Below are positions 33,048 to 44,767 of a stretch of DNA of 64,000 bases, piece by piece. The translations under genes were made by a program, and so were the position numbers. This DNA comes from Adiantum capillus-veneris (lineage: Eukaryota > Streptophyta > Polypodiopsida > Polypodiales > Pteridaceae). Within the stretch, counting starts at the first letter, position 1. Every line of letters begins with the position of its first letter. The DNA is taken from the NCBI GenBank assembly GCA_014529385.2, contig CM043963.1:93651912-93715911 (forward strand), given 5' to 3'. Under the pieces are notes generated by a model that was given only the letters and a program-made list of their open reading frames with translations, made no database searches and had not been told where the DNA came from.

Positions 33048-33610
33048 CCTTCGCAACAAGTCGAGCCTTATGGCGATCGATTTCACCATCGGGCTTGCTT
33101 TTCAACTTGTAAATCCGCTTTGTACCAATGGCCTTTTTTCCATGAGGCAAATCACATAAAGTCCATGTGTCATTTTCTATAAGTGCATCATATTCTGATA
33201 GCATGGCAGCCATCCAGTTTTTTGAATTATGTGCTTCATCAAAAGACAGAGGTTCCTCAACATCATGTAAACTAGACACAGCCAAAGCATAATAATCTGA
33301 TGCATAAGTTGTATGGAAAGAGCCTGAACAAGTACAACTAGACAAAGGTGAATCCAATTTACTATCATGCAATGTACCAACCATTTTGGCATACCTCTAG
33401 CCTGATCATTTTCAGCCCCTCCCTCATCAAGTACATCATCTACATCTGCATCAGTAATAGGCTGATCTGTAACATTTTTAGAAACCACCACAGGCTGTAT
33501 ATTTACCTCATTGGAATTTACATTTGAACTTCCACCACTAAAAAGCGGCAACAAAGTATCATAAATGTCATGTGAGCTTACATTACTGTCTCTAGTATAT
33601 GACAACAAGG
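33048..33610 (-). pseudogene. pol: Copia-A RT (5' part) and integrase-RT linker
   Basis: Reads leftward into the Copia-B insertion. The linker holds acidic, low-complexity sequence (33608-33400). RT then begins: EEPLSFDEAHNSKNWMAAM, YDALIENDTWTLCDLPHGKK, AIGTKRIYKLKSKPDGEIDR and HKARLVAKGYC, where Copia-B interrupts. The matching 3' part starts at 28386. Confidence 0.85.
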
Positions 33611-34440
33611 GCTAAAAAGAATCTTCCACAAACACTACATCCCATGAAACCATAATATGCTTTGTTTGTGGATGATAAAACCTGTAACCTTTGCTTTCAG
33701 CACTATAACCAAAAAAAAAACATTTGAGAGCCTTATCATCCAGTTTTTTGCAATGTGTTTGTGGCACCAAAGCATATGCCAAACAACCAGAAACATGCAT
33801 GTGCTCAATAGAAGGCTTTCTATCATGCCATGTTTCATATGAAGTAATAGACTTAAAAGCTTTTGTAGGACACCTGTTAAGTACATAAGTGGCACACATG
33901 ATGGCCTCAAGCCAAAAATAATGTGGCAAAGCTTGAATTTTGACCATACATCGTGCCATTTTCTGTAAGTGACCTTTTTTTCCTCTCAACAACACCATTT
34001 TTTTGAGGTGTATAAGGGACTGTACATTGGTGTTTTATCTCACGACTAGCCAAAAATGCATTAAGTTCATGAGACATATACTCCCCCCCTCGATCGGAAC
34101 GGAGGGTGCCCATAGTACATTTTGATACATTTTCAACCATAGCCACAAATTGTTTGAAGCACGTAAAAACTTTGGACTTCGTTTCAAGCCGAAATACCCA
34201 TGCATGCCTGGAGTAGTCATCAATGAAAGTCACGAAGTAAAGGTACCATCCTTTGGAAATTTTCAATGTTACATATTACCCAAAATACAGCCTTCACAAA
34301 CATGTTTGATAGGTGCTTCAAGAGGCGGCAAAGAAGCAACCATATCAGATTTCTGTAGAAGCAGCAAACTAGCAAAATTCAAATGACGAAAACGTGCATA
34401 CCAAAGTTTTGCATCTGAAATAGCCCTTGAATCTACAAGT
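33611..34440 (-). pseudogene. int: Copia-A integrase
   Basis: The zinc finger reads LWYARFRHLNFASL then VCEGC (about 34410-34290); the first His is Tyr. All three core acidic residues are visible: FVTFIDDYSRHAWVF (about 34230), LRSDRGGEYMSHEL (34110), NGVVERKKRSL (34000). The C-terminal KAFKSITSYETWHDRKPSIE and CFFFGYSAESKGYRFYHPQT follow (33870-33680). One or two frameshifts near 33970-34000 and a stop near 34260 break it. Confidence 0.88.
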
Positions 34441-34920
34441 GCAAAATTTTATCCACACTTATCATACAAAGTGAGCTTATGCAACCCACCACATAAAAGC
34501 CCAGATGCAAAAATTTCATCACCAAAACTAAGATCATGATCTGTACATCTGTCATCCACAAATTTGACTACAAATCCAAGTCTAGCAAGTGCAGATACAG
34601 ACAAAAGATTCCTCTCGATCCCAGGTACATAAAGTGCATCAACAAGTGTAAAATAACTGCCATTTGCAGTAGTACGCACAATCTTTCCAACTCCCTGAAC
34701 TGGATAAGAGGCATTGTTGGCACAAGTGACTGAATTCTCATGAGGGAAAGACTAGAGAGAGGTGAACAATTTACGATGTGAGGTAATGTGCTTTGTAGCA
34801 CCACTATCGAAATACCACACATGTGAATCTGTAGCAACTGACATGCATGCATCATGGACAGCAAGATTGTAAGTGCACTCTGCACCAAAAGCCCATTCTG
34901 CATCAACATCAACATCACAG
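34441..34920 (-). pseudogene. Copia-A aspartic protease
   Basis: The active-site motif HVWYFDSGATKHITSHRKLF lies near 34830-34770, with intact Asp-Ser-Gly-Ala. YFTLVDALYVPGIERNLLS (about 34665-34605) is the usual region after protease. The coding frame is continuous with the gag part at 43414 onward if LARD-C and one copy of its target duplication are ignored: GDCDVDVDAEW spans the junction. Confidence 0.88.
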
Positions 34921-35321
34921 TGTCGGGGGATATGGGTTCGCGAGGTGAGCCGGGTCAGTAGGTGAGCCGAGCTGCTTGCTGTGGGAAATAAGAGAGACAA
35001 GACGCACAACACAATGCAAAAGATTATGTCAACACTTTAATACTTAAACTTCACAACCAAATGGTTTAAACTACTAATGATTAGCCGAAGTGGATTTTGA
35101 TTACAAATTGTTGCTGTTAACGGCAGTGATGGAGTTAGGAGAGTTTAATGCTCTCAAATAAGATCAAGACTGTAAATATTCCACTTATGCTCCCCATTAG
35201 AGTCTTTATAAGCTGATTAGTACGTAAGTATCTGGAAAAATCCCCTGCTTGATACCCTTGTTGCTTTCTTGCTCGTCCTGTAAGCCCTTCGAGTGCTTCC
35301 AATTATCCTTCTTGAGGTCGA

Positions 35322-35409
<88 letters not shown>

Positions 35410-37243
35410 TCTCCCTTGCTTATCCTCCTCGTTTCTTCTCGCCTTGCTTAGATTAGAGATTGAGAGAGAGGGCTTGCCCTTCTTGGCCCTTACCTCCTTG
35501 CCTGAGCCGGAGATCAAGAGAGAGTTCCTTCCTTGTTGCCTCCTCGTTCTCCCCATTTTCTCCGTTCTGCCCCCTTCGTTCATAGCCTTCACGTTTTTTC
35601 TTTCCTTATTGTCTCCTTTATTTTGCCCTCGTTGATTCAAGTCCCCTTGTTGCTTATGCCCGAGAGAGGGAGAGAGTGCCTTTGCTTCGTTTCCACGACA
35701 GAAGAACGAGAGAGAGTGGGAGAGAGTCCTTTCTTCCCTTGAGCTTCCCTTCTCCTTGGCTTTGTGCCCTCGAGCTTCCGCCTCCTTGGCTTTGTGCCCT
35801 CAAGCTTCTGCCTCCTTGGCTTTGTTCCCTCGAGGTCTTCGCCTCCTTGGCTTTTTTCCCTCGAGCTTTTGCCTCCTTGGATTTGTTCCCTTGAGGTATT
35901 CGCCTCCTTCTCCTCGCAAGCAATGACCTAGATCCCTTCCAAAAGCATCCCGCTATTAATAGCATGCCCTTAGCAGTGGCGCCCGACGTCACTGACGTGG
36001 CGCAGGAATTGACGCTATGATATGGCAGCCAGATTTTGGAGCATCACGATTTTTCACGGGAGTGGTACCGCAAACGTGCGCCATGACCTTCCAAGCGTTT
36101 TTCGCTTCTGCTCCGTCGCCATCAGAGCACCGTCCATGCCGGCGCAAGCACCTCTTCGCCCTGCGCAGATCGCTCTCGCTGCTGAACGCCCTTTCCTTCC
36201 TTCTTTTCTTTTGTTTTTCTGTTTTCACATTCACACTCAAGCCCTCAATTATCTGGGCGGCCACTTAATCGACGGGTGGCCACCGTTTATGGCTCATGTG
36301 GGTGGCCATTGGCCATGTGAGTATGGGCGGCCATATTTCCTCATCGGACGGCCCTAAACTTCATAGTGGGCACCACATTGCACATACATGCCACTAAAGC
36401 ATTGCCAAGCACCACAGCCGGCATACATACGGAGTAAAGCATCAACTGAATATGTGTCATTTTCAAGTAACCCACCTGTTCTTAGCACAGTCTTTAAGTG
36501 AGATCACAAAAGAAACATGCGAGTGAGTTTTTCGGCACAATATATTTCTCCAATATCCATTACTTCGTATATTCGTTCAATCAAAGCATTATCAAATACA
36601 TACATCTCGACCCTGATAGTGCCGAGCATGGATGCATCAGCATACCCCTCTTTCAATGCACTACGAGTGATGACACTTTGAACAAGATTCTCCTCAAGCA
36701 CTTATCCTCGAACCCTTCCAAGGCTATAAAATTCCAAGATGGTACTTTGACCGAGCGGACCGAACTGGTACGGAGCCGGCCCCCGGTGAATCTTTAACGG
36801 GTAATATCTTGGCAACCGAAACTGCGATCGCTAATTTGGAAAGACCAAGGCACTCCACAAAGTGATAACTTCAGTCCCATGCATTCATTTCATTTCTGTC
36901 ACCTCAGTTGCAGTTGCCCAATCCGGTAAGGATCTGCATTAACTCAAACTTCAAAGTGCCATAACTTCTTCATCGTAGCTCCAATCGACGAACTGTAAAG
37001 ACAGGCTGGTAAAGCACTTCAAGCACTATAGTTTTAGATCATAATCGCCCATCTGTGCTCACTTCAAGAATAATAATTTTTGGCATCTATTGGCCCTTTT
37101 AAGCCGCATCTGACATACATTAATCATTAAACGTGGCTTGTTAACAAGCCCTCATCGTTGACCATTAATCAAGTAGGCTTTCAATAAGCTTGATTTGCAT
37201 CTTCTTGGCATATTTCTTAGCATGGAAGCGGAGCTGCATGACA
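34921..37243 (-). repeat. 3' LTR of LARD-C
   Basis: 2323 bp. Plus strand starts TGTCGGGGGATATGGG and ends GAGCTGCATGACA. It includes a (GA)n tract at 35325-35407 and five copies of a 30-31-bp unit beginning CTCCTTGGCTTTGT (about 35753-35906). Open frames such as 35989-36357 recur at the same place in the other LTR and have no protein features, so they are not called genes. Confidence 0.9.
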
Positions 37244-37256
37244 TCCACCCCCTGTG
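37244..37256 (-). other. Polypurine tract of LARD-C
   Basis: Minus strand CACAGGGGGTGGA directly before the 3' LTR TGTCATGC. Confidence 0.8.
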
Positions 37257-38026
37257 AACCTGCACAGCCTCTGGTCTGTGCCAACTGCACTTCAATCTAC
37301 ATTTGCTTTAGGTACCTTATCATCAATGTTCTAGCTTAATCCTTAGGTAATTGTCCATCAAAAATCTCTGAATTGTATCTGCCGTGTCTTCAAAGCATTT
37401 AATCATGGATAACTTGTTTAGTGAACCCCGCCAGACTCAAGTGCTCCAGTTAATGATGCACACGGCTTGACCATTAAGCTCTCTCTTAAGGAACCGTGTC
37501 AAGCTCAAGTATGCCTTACTCTGTCTGCACACGGAATGGCCATCAAGTCCTTTACCTCAAGTTCTGTTAGCAGAACCAACTCAAAAGATGTGAAGATACT
37601 TTATCAGTTGTACAAAGAAGTTAGCTGGAAGCCAGCCATGTTATCTTATTGAATGCATAACCAAACACACTTCTAACTTAGCATAATCTAGAAAATAAAA
37701 CCTAGCATCATGTAGCCTGCTACATCAGGCATCCGGTATCCTCTGCATCTGCAACTTGCACTTTAGTAACCCCCATGATCAAATGGAGTAATAAGAAATT
37801 CCCCCACACATTGGGGCATCATAATATCCACATGAGCATACATTGCCTGTATTAATCAGCATTAAGCATTTCTGGTGAAAATATGTTACCCTTGGTTCAA
37901 ATAGCACGCAATAGCTATGCATACTGATTAGTATCCATCCATATTGAATCTTCTTATGAATATCCTTAGAATCCCTTGGATCAAACACCATTGAGATCAC
38001 ATAGCAGTGATGGGCTCCGCAATATA
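37257..38026. other. Internal untranslated region of LARD-C
   Basis: Noncoding as far as can be seen; lies between the internal ORF and the polypurine tract. Confidence 0.5.
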
Positions 38027-39687
38027 CTAGAGCTTCACGTGAAGCATAGTGCAGCACCCACATTCCGTAAACTGTTGGCAACTTAAGCTCGTTTTAGCAG
38101 AAAGCATTAAAGAAGTCTGAGTCCCTTTTACTGGCAGGCAAGACATCACTGACATAAGCATCAATAGGAATAACATCCAAATCCAGCCACTTCTGGCACA
38201 TTGTCCAAGCGAATGAAAAACCCTGTGCATTTTATCGAGTATCAAGGATGATTTAGCATCATCACCCCCTCTAGCTTCATAGCCATCACGAAAACCCTTG
38301 GGAGTCTCTTGACCTGTATCATCAAACAAGTTTTCACCTGTTGGGATTTCAACTTGATCATGAAAAACATCTTTATCTTGTAGATCTTCATCCATAACAT
38401 CCTCGAGAAAATCACCCTTGGAAGTCTCAACATTTATGAAAGTTGTAGGAGTTATCTCCTCATGCAGCCCATGTACAAGCATAGATGCAAAATCCTAGTC
38501 TGTAATCTGTTCACAATCAGCATGTTCTGAGCAATCTTTATACTCATCCATATCATCCTCTGCTTCCTCATCTTCACTTAGCAATACATTATAGAATTGT
38601 AAAGGCTCATCTGGCTCCCCCTCTGAAGAGGTATACGCATCAAAAAGCTCTTGTATACTTCTCCTTCAGATCTAGACAGAAATTCACCGATTATAGCATC
38701 CTCTTCTGTGACAGCAACATCTGCAAGCATTTTGTTAGTAGCAATCATAGGTTCATTGATATCCTCCGGCTCATCCTATGCTGAGTCCACAATCTTGGTC
38801 ACTTCATCAACTATTGTGTATATAATAGCTTTATTTATGCAATCATCTGTACCAAACATGTTGTCTTGCTTGCCTATAGTGCTGATAGTTTTAGAAATAT
38901 CCTGTAGAGGCTCATCTGCTTGATGAACTCCTTCAGAATAACCCATATCAAGGTCAACAGCTTGTAAACCACTTGCTGTACAGTCTATGTCTTCATGGGA
39001 ACCATTATTAGAGGTAGTATCCATGCGAGCAATCTTTGAAAAAATTTCATATAAATCTGTTCCTGCATTAAATTCATTGTTTACCTTTTCTTCATTGCTC
39101 AAATTAAGCTCCTCTGAAATTGAATCTGCTACTTTCAGCTTAGCATTCTCTTTGGATTTACTTCTTGCAGAAATATGCTTCCAGAATTCATCATAGTTGA
39201 GGATCTGCATCTGATCCCCTTCACCTTTACTGAAGACAACCTTATTTCGTTCAGTAATCTCCTTTATTTCCCGATCTAGAATCCTTGAGCTTTCGTAAAT
39301 AAATTCCTCTGCAAAATACTCCCACCGTGTGGGATATTCTTCTGCCAGTTCTTGAACCTGCTTTTTAAAATCCAAGTTTACAACCTCCTCAAAAGCTTCA
39401 ATCATCTGATCTTCTGGAACATTTCAGCTCTTCATCTCAGCTTCGTAACATGCAATAAAACGTTCTGGATCATATCCCTGAAAATTATAATACTGCTCCC
39501 GAACAGCATCATGTGCTAGCTCTACAGCATCATCAATCTGCTTTTTTATCTGCATGGCTTTTGCTTCCTGTAGATATCCCTGAACCAATTCCATCATTTT
39601 TGGCAAATCTCTAATTGCCAGATTTTTATCAAATCCATTGGCACTGAAATCTTCAATAAACTGCTTTAACTGTTCTGGCATCTCCAT
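38027..39687 (-). pseudogene. LARD-C internal ORF, acidic protein of unknown family
   Basis: An ATG at 39687 lies only 24 bases after the primer site, where gag would start. The frame is open to 38776 except for one TGA at about 39424, and then to about 38680. A frameshift leads to an acidic stretch, 38482-38200. About 550 residues in all. The N-terminal part is helical and charged (MEMPEQLKQFIEDFSANGF, KMMELVQGYLQEAKAMQIKK, DDAVELAHDAVREQYYNFQG, YPTRWEYFAEEFIYESSRIL). The C-terminal half is rich in Asp and Glu. No zinc knuckle, protease or gag major-homology-like motif was recognised. It may be a diverged gag or a captured gene. The small number of interruptions implies it was coding until recently. 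Confidence 0.6.
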
Positions 39688-39710
39688 CTTTACCTCCCAC
39701 CCCGGCTCGT

Positions 39711-39728
39711 TTCGCGTCGGGTTCACCA
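39711..39728 (-). other. Primer-binding site of LARD-C
   Basis: Minus strand TGGTGAACCCGACGCGAA, four bases from the 5' LTR. Its complement ends GGGTTCACCA, like a tRNA acceptor end with CCA. The tRNA was not identified. Confidence 0.7.
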
Positions 39729-40129
39729 AAGATGTCGAGGGATATGGGTTCGCGAGGTGAGCCGGGTCAGCACCGGACTGCTTGCTGTGGAAAATAAGAG
39801 AGACAAGACGCACGACACAAGGCAAAAGATTCTGTCAACACTTTAATACTTAAACTTCACAACCAAAATGGTTTAAACTGCTAATGATTAGCCGAAGTGG
39901 ATTTCAATTACAAATGGTTGCCGTTAACAGCACTGATGGAGTTAGGAGAGTTTAATGCTCTCAAATTAGATTAAGACTGTAAAATTTCCACTTATTCTCT
40001 CCATTAGAGTCTTTATAAGATGATTAGTACGTAAGTTTCCGGAAAAATCCCCTGCTTGATACCCTTGTTGCTTTCTTGCTCGTCCCGTAAGCCCTTCAAG
40101 TGCTTCCAATTATCCTTCTTGAGGTCGAC

Positions 40130-40227
<98 letters not shown>

Positions 40228-40614
40228 CCCTTGCTTATCCTCCTCAGTTTCTTCTCGCCTTGCTTAGATTAGAGATTGACAAAGAGGGCTCTCCCTTCTT
40301 GGCCCTTACCTCCTTGCCTGAGCCGGAGATCGAGAGAGAGCTCCTTACTTGTTGCCTCCTCGTTCTCCCCATTTTCTCCTTTTTGCCCCCTTCTTTCATA
40401 GCCTTCACATTTTTTCTTTCCTTATTATCTCCTTTATCTTGCCCTCGGTTATTCAAGTGCCCTTGTTGCTTATGCCCGAGAGAGGGAGGGAGTGCCTTTG
40501 CTTCGTTTCTTCGACACAAGAACGAGAGAGAGTGGGAGAGAGTCCTTTCTCCCCTTGAGCTTCCCTTCTCCTTGGCTTTGTGCCCTCGAGGTCTTCGCCT
40601 CCTTGGCTTTGTGC

Positions 40615-42017
40615 CATTAGGAGATTTCGGAGGTTTTTTGGAGGGCCTTTTGGTAGAGAGAGGAAAATAAGCTCCTCCAATGAGAGAAGAGCCTACGCTA
40701 CGTAGAAAAATAGATTGATATTAACAAAAATATAAAGGGTGTCCCTCTCCTCATTTAATAATCTAGTGGTCCTTGAAGACGCGCACTCTCTTTTATTTAA
40801 TGCGAGCACCTTTTTCAGAAGGTAGATGCGGTGCATTTGATACGGGATACGTCATCACTAGAACTCAAAAAGTCACAAAACTATCAAGTCGTGGAAGATT
40901 TTGAAACTTTTGATATTGCCAATGCGTCCGGAACGCACATATCTCCTAGAAATGAATGTCCAATTGCCTCGCTTAGACATCCAAAGAGGCCAAAAATATC
41001 AAACACCCCTAAAAGAACATTTTACTAACGGCGCGCGAGGGGGCATTCCAAAATTTTGGAATGCCTCCTCGCGCGCCGTTAGTAAAAAGGCCCTTTTTCC
41101 CTCTTTTTAGGGAGCTTTTTGAGAGGAAAATGTCCAAAAACCTCTAAAAAGGGGCTTTTTGGAAAGATAAGTGTCCAAAAATCACTAAAAGGAGCTTTGT
41201 ACCAACGGCGCGCGAGGGGGCATTTCAAAATTTTGGAATGCCTCTTCGCGCGCCGTTAGTAAAAAGGCCATTTTTTCCTCTTTTTAGGGAGCTTTTTGAG
41301 AGGAAAATGTCCAAAAACCTCTAGAAAGGGGCTTTTTGGAAAGATAAGTGTCCAAAAATCACTAAAAGAAGCTTTGTACTAACGGCGCGCGAGGGGGCAT
41401 TCCAAAATTTTGGAATGCCTCCTCGCGCGCCGTTAGTAAAAAGGCTTTTTTTTCTTTTTTTTAGGGAGCTTTTTGAGAGGAAAATGTGCAAAAACCTCTA
41501 AAAAGGGGCTTTTTCAAAAGATAAGTGTCCAAAAATCACTAAAAGGAGCTTTGTACTAACGGCGCGTAGAGGGGCATTCTAAAATTTTAGAATGCCTCCT
41601 CGCGCGCCTTAAGTAAAAAGCCCATTTTTGGGGGTTTTTTGACATTTTTTGCCTCTCCGGATGTCGGAATGAGACAAATAGACATTCGTTTTTAAGGTAT
41701 TTTGGCGTTCCGGATGCATTGGTGGTGTCAAAATCCTCAAAATCTATCACTATTTTACAGTTTGTGACTTTTCAACTTTCAGTGATGACGTAAGCTGCAT
41801 TGAATGCGCCGCACCTGCCTCCTGAAAAAGACGCTCGCATTAAATAAAAAAGTGACCGTTTTCAAGGACGATTGGGAATATAAATCTACTTTTTAGAGTG
41901 TCTGGTTGTCCTTTTGGACGTACTCACAAGGTGCAAGTGCATTTTAAAAAACGTTTCTAGAGAGAGAAATACAATTTCTTACAAGGCCCTCCAAATGACC
42001 TCCGAAATTTTCTAATG
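40615..42017. mobile_element. Foldback element in the LARD-C 5' LTR
   Basis: 1403 bp with inverted arms of about 400 bp. Left end is CATTAGGAGATTTCGGAGG; right end, reverse-complemented, is CATTAGAAAATTTCGGAGG. Further inside, the arms share TTTTATTTAATGCGAGC, TACGTCATCACT and AATGCRTCCGGAACGC. The other LTR gives the empty site: TTTGTGC joined to CCTCGAG equals its TTTGTGCCCTCGAG, so either there is no target duplication or a 3-bp GCC duplication lost one base. There is no ORF of note. The centre is a tandem array of palindromes (41021-41617). Class is uncertain. Confidence 0.85.
41021..41617. repeat. Four 62-66-bp palindromes spaced exactly 177 bp
   Basis: Palindromes begin at 41023, 41200, 41377 and 41554, always 177 bp apart. 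Each arm runs TACTAACGGCGCGCGAGG then GGCATTCCAAAA, with centre AAAATTTT. Most arms pair with only one or a few mismatches; the first can be extended to 41021-41086. The DNA between them (AAAAGG...AGGGAGCTTTTTGAGAGG) also repeats with each unit. GC-rich stems sit in AT-rich surroundings. Confidence 0.95.
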
Positions 42018-43413
42018 CCTCGAGCTTCTGCCTCCTTGGCTTTGTGCCCTCGAGGTCTTCGCCTCCTTCTCCTCGCATGCAATGACCTAGCTCCCTTCCA
42101 AAAGCATGCCGCTATTAATAGCGTGCCCTTAGTAGTGGCGCCCGACGTCACTGACGTGGCGCAGGAATTGATGCTATGACATGGCAACCGGATTTTGGAG
42201 CATCACGGTTTTTCATGAGAGTGGTACCGCAAACGTGCACCATGACCTTCCAAGCGTTTTTCTCTTCTGCAGCGTCGCCATCAGAGCACCGTCCATGCAG
42301 GCGCAAGCACCTCTTCGCCCTGCGCAGATCGCTCTCGCTGCTGAACGCCCTTTCCTTCCTTCTTTTCTTTTGTTTTTCGTTTTTCACATTCACACTCAAG
42401 CCCTCAATTATTTGGGTGGCCACTTAATCCACGGACGGCCACCGTTTATGGCTCATGTGGGTGGCCATTGGCCATGTGAGTATGGGCGGCCATATTTCCT
42501 CATCGGGCGGCCCTAAACTTCATAGTGGGCACCACATTGCACATACATGCCACTAAAGCATTGCCAAGCACCACAGCCGGCATACATACGGAGTAAAGCA
42601 TTAACTGAATATGTGTCATTTTCAAGTAACCCACCTATTCTTAGCACAGTCTTTAAGTGAGATCACAAAAGAAACATGCGAGTGAGTTTTTCGGCACAAT
42701 ATATTCCTCCAATATCCATTACTTCGTATATTCGTTCAATCAAAGCATTATCAAATATATACATCTCGACCCTGATAGTGCCGAGCATGGATCCATCAGC
42801 ATACCCCTCTTTCAATGCACTATGAGTGATGACACTCTGAAAAAGATTCTCCTCGAGCACTTATGCTCGAACCCTTCCAAGGCTATAAAATTCCAAGATG
42901 GTACTCTGACTGAGCAGACCAAACTGGTATGGAGCCAACCCCCAATGAATCTTTAACGGCTAATATCTTGGCAACCAGAACTCCGATCGCTGATCTGGAA
43001 AGACCAAGGCACTCCACAAAGTGATAACTTTAGGCCCATGCAATAATTTCATTTCTGTCACCTCAGCTACAGTTGCCCAATCCGGTACGGATCTGCATTA
43101 ACTCAAAATTTAAAGTGCCATAACTTCTTCACTGTAGCTCTAATCGACGCGCCGTAAAGAGAGGCCGGTAAAGCACTTCAAGCACTGCAGTTTTAGATCA
43201 TAATCTCCCATCTGTGCTCACTTCAAACATAATAGTTTTTGGCATCTTTAAGGCATCTATTGGCCCTTTTAAGCCGCATCTAACATACATTAATCATTAA
43301 ATGTGGCTTGTTAACAAGCCCTCATCGCTGACCATTAATCAAGTAGGCTTTCAATAAGCTTGATCTGCATATTCTTGGCATACTTCTTAACATGGAAGCG
43401 GAGCTGCACAACA

Positions 43414-44405
43414 ACAGTCTCCTTTCACAGCAGACACAACAATGGCTGCATTGGTAGTGGAACCAACATTGCAGTGGAACCACCCTCTTTCTTCTTAGCC
43501 TCTTTGACCTTCAACTTAGGACACTGCTTGATCAAGTGATCATTAGCTTTACAATAATGGCAATGCATCTTCTTTCTGCCCTTATCGCCAGAATTGCCAG
43601 ACGAAGTGCTGCCAGCAGAAGCATTGGGATCAGAAGTTTTGCCACTCACAGCAGAACCATAACAAGTGGCTGCATTGTTGTTACCACCCTTTCTTTGAGA
43701 ATCAATAAAAGCATGTTCAATTGCACGCTATCTAGTCCTGTTTTTTCTGGAAAGTGACTCTTGCAGCAATGTCCATAATGCATCAAAATTGACAACTTCA
43801 GGATTTCCTTGGATCATAAGTCTCCAAGTACTAGCAAAAGTCTGGTAAGAATCTGGTAATGCATCAAGAACAATCTGCACAAGGGAACTGCCTGAAATGA
43901 CTTCACCTGCAGAATAATTTGCTCATTCATATCCTTGACACCGGCAAGGAAAGTTTCCATATCATCTTCCTCGTGCATAATCTTCGATTCCAGCTCTTTA
44001 CGCAGCAAAGCAATTTTAACCTCATTACGACTTTCATAAAGACTAGCCAAAATATCCCAAGCCTGTTTTGCAGATTTTTCTAAATGAATGTGAGGAACAA
44101 TGGTGCGCTTCACGGACAATGCAATCAATGCATGATCCTGCGCATCCTTTACATCCCAACGAGATTGTTTTGCCGTAGGAAAAACAACTCTAATAGAAGC
44201 AATTCTTGTAGCAAGACCTACAAACATCCTCAACATCGCCTGCATCCTCAGAACCAGGACGTACGTCAATGTTCTGCACAATATTCTAGACCCCCTTTGA
44301 CACAAGAACATGTTGCATCATGTAAGCCCACATAGGGTAATTGTCCCCATTCAATTCGTCCTCAGCAGCAAACATCTTGAACACATCTGTGTTGTTGTCA
44401 GCCAT
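43414..44405 (-). pseudogene. gag: Copia-A gag
   Basis: ATG at 44405 (MADNNTDVFKMFAAEDELNG, then DNYPMWAYMMQHVLVSKGV). The core follows after a frameshift (44210-43930): SRWDVKDAQDHALIALSVKR, KSAKQAWDILASLYESRNEV and ELESKIMHEEDDMETFLAGV. The zinc knuckle CHYCKANDHLIKQC (Cys-x2-Cys-x4-His-x4-Cys) is near 43570-43525. The frame then runs toward protease and is cut by LARD-C at 43413. Several frameshifts and a stop near 44290 inactivate it. Confidence 0.88.
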
Positions 44406-44753
44406 GGTAAATGTTGCACCTGATGTGAAAACTTCCTGTAAAGAGGAGAAACAAAGGAGGAACAACACGTGCTATATATCACAAACCGTAGAAGACTATA
44501 AGGAACTTGTTATGCAAAAAACGGCACTGACAAAAATTTTGCACAAAATGACGAAATAGCATGTGCAATACTTCTTGTAGTGGAAACGGAGACCGAAATG
44601 AGCCTGAATCAAAAATCTGAGAAGACTAAGCTCTACGAGCACACCCAAAAATTTTGTCAACCTACGAACACTTGCCAAAGCTCACAGAAATTGGAGAAAG
44701 TGAGCAGGCGTGTGCTGGAGCTACTGGTGACTGAGCCCAAGAGGACGCAACCT

Positions 44754-44765
44754 GCTCTGATACCA
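44754..44765 (-). other. Initiator-Met tRNA primer-binding site of Copia-A
   Basis: Minus strand TGGTATCAGAGC, two bases from the 5' LTR. Confidence 0.92.
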
Positions 44766-44767
44766 AT

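Larger units (their letters stand above)
34921..43413 (-). mobile_element. LARD-C, long-LTR non-autonomous element nested in Copia-A
   Basis: Two LTRs of about 2.3 kb (the right one enlarged by a foldback insertion) enclose only 2.5 kb of internal DNA. A primer site next to the right LTR and a polypurine tract next to the left LTR give minus orientation. ACAG lies on both sides (34917-34920, 43414-43417), a 4-bp duplication, or 5 bp (ACAGT) if the first LTR base is shared. No RT, integrase or protease is present; it must have been moved in trans. It differs from most LARDs in having an internal ORF. Confidence 0.88.
39733..43413 (-). repeat. 5' LTR of LARD-C, enlarged by a foldback element
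   Basis: 3681 bp in total; about 2278 bp without the 1403-bp insert, close to the 2323-bp 3' LTR. Plus strand starts TGTCGAGGGATATGGG and ends GAGCTGCACAACA. It has a (GA)n tract at 40132-40224 at the same position as in the 3' LTR, and fewer copies of the 30-bp unit. Confidence 0.9.

Noticed and set aside
35206-35992. Open frames on both strands around the GA tract, recurring near 40244-40680
   Set aside because: They lie at equivalent places in both LARD-C LTRs and are low-complexity; LTR sequence explains them.
35989-36357. Frames conserved in two copies (36022-36357 and 42181-42516)
   Set aside because: Conservation reflects the two LTRs of one element, not selection on protein.
41021-41617. 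Rho-independent-type terminators
   Set aside because: GC-rich hairpins followed by A-rich DNA look similar, but the context is plant nuclear and the hairpins are phased repeats in a transposon.
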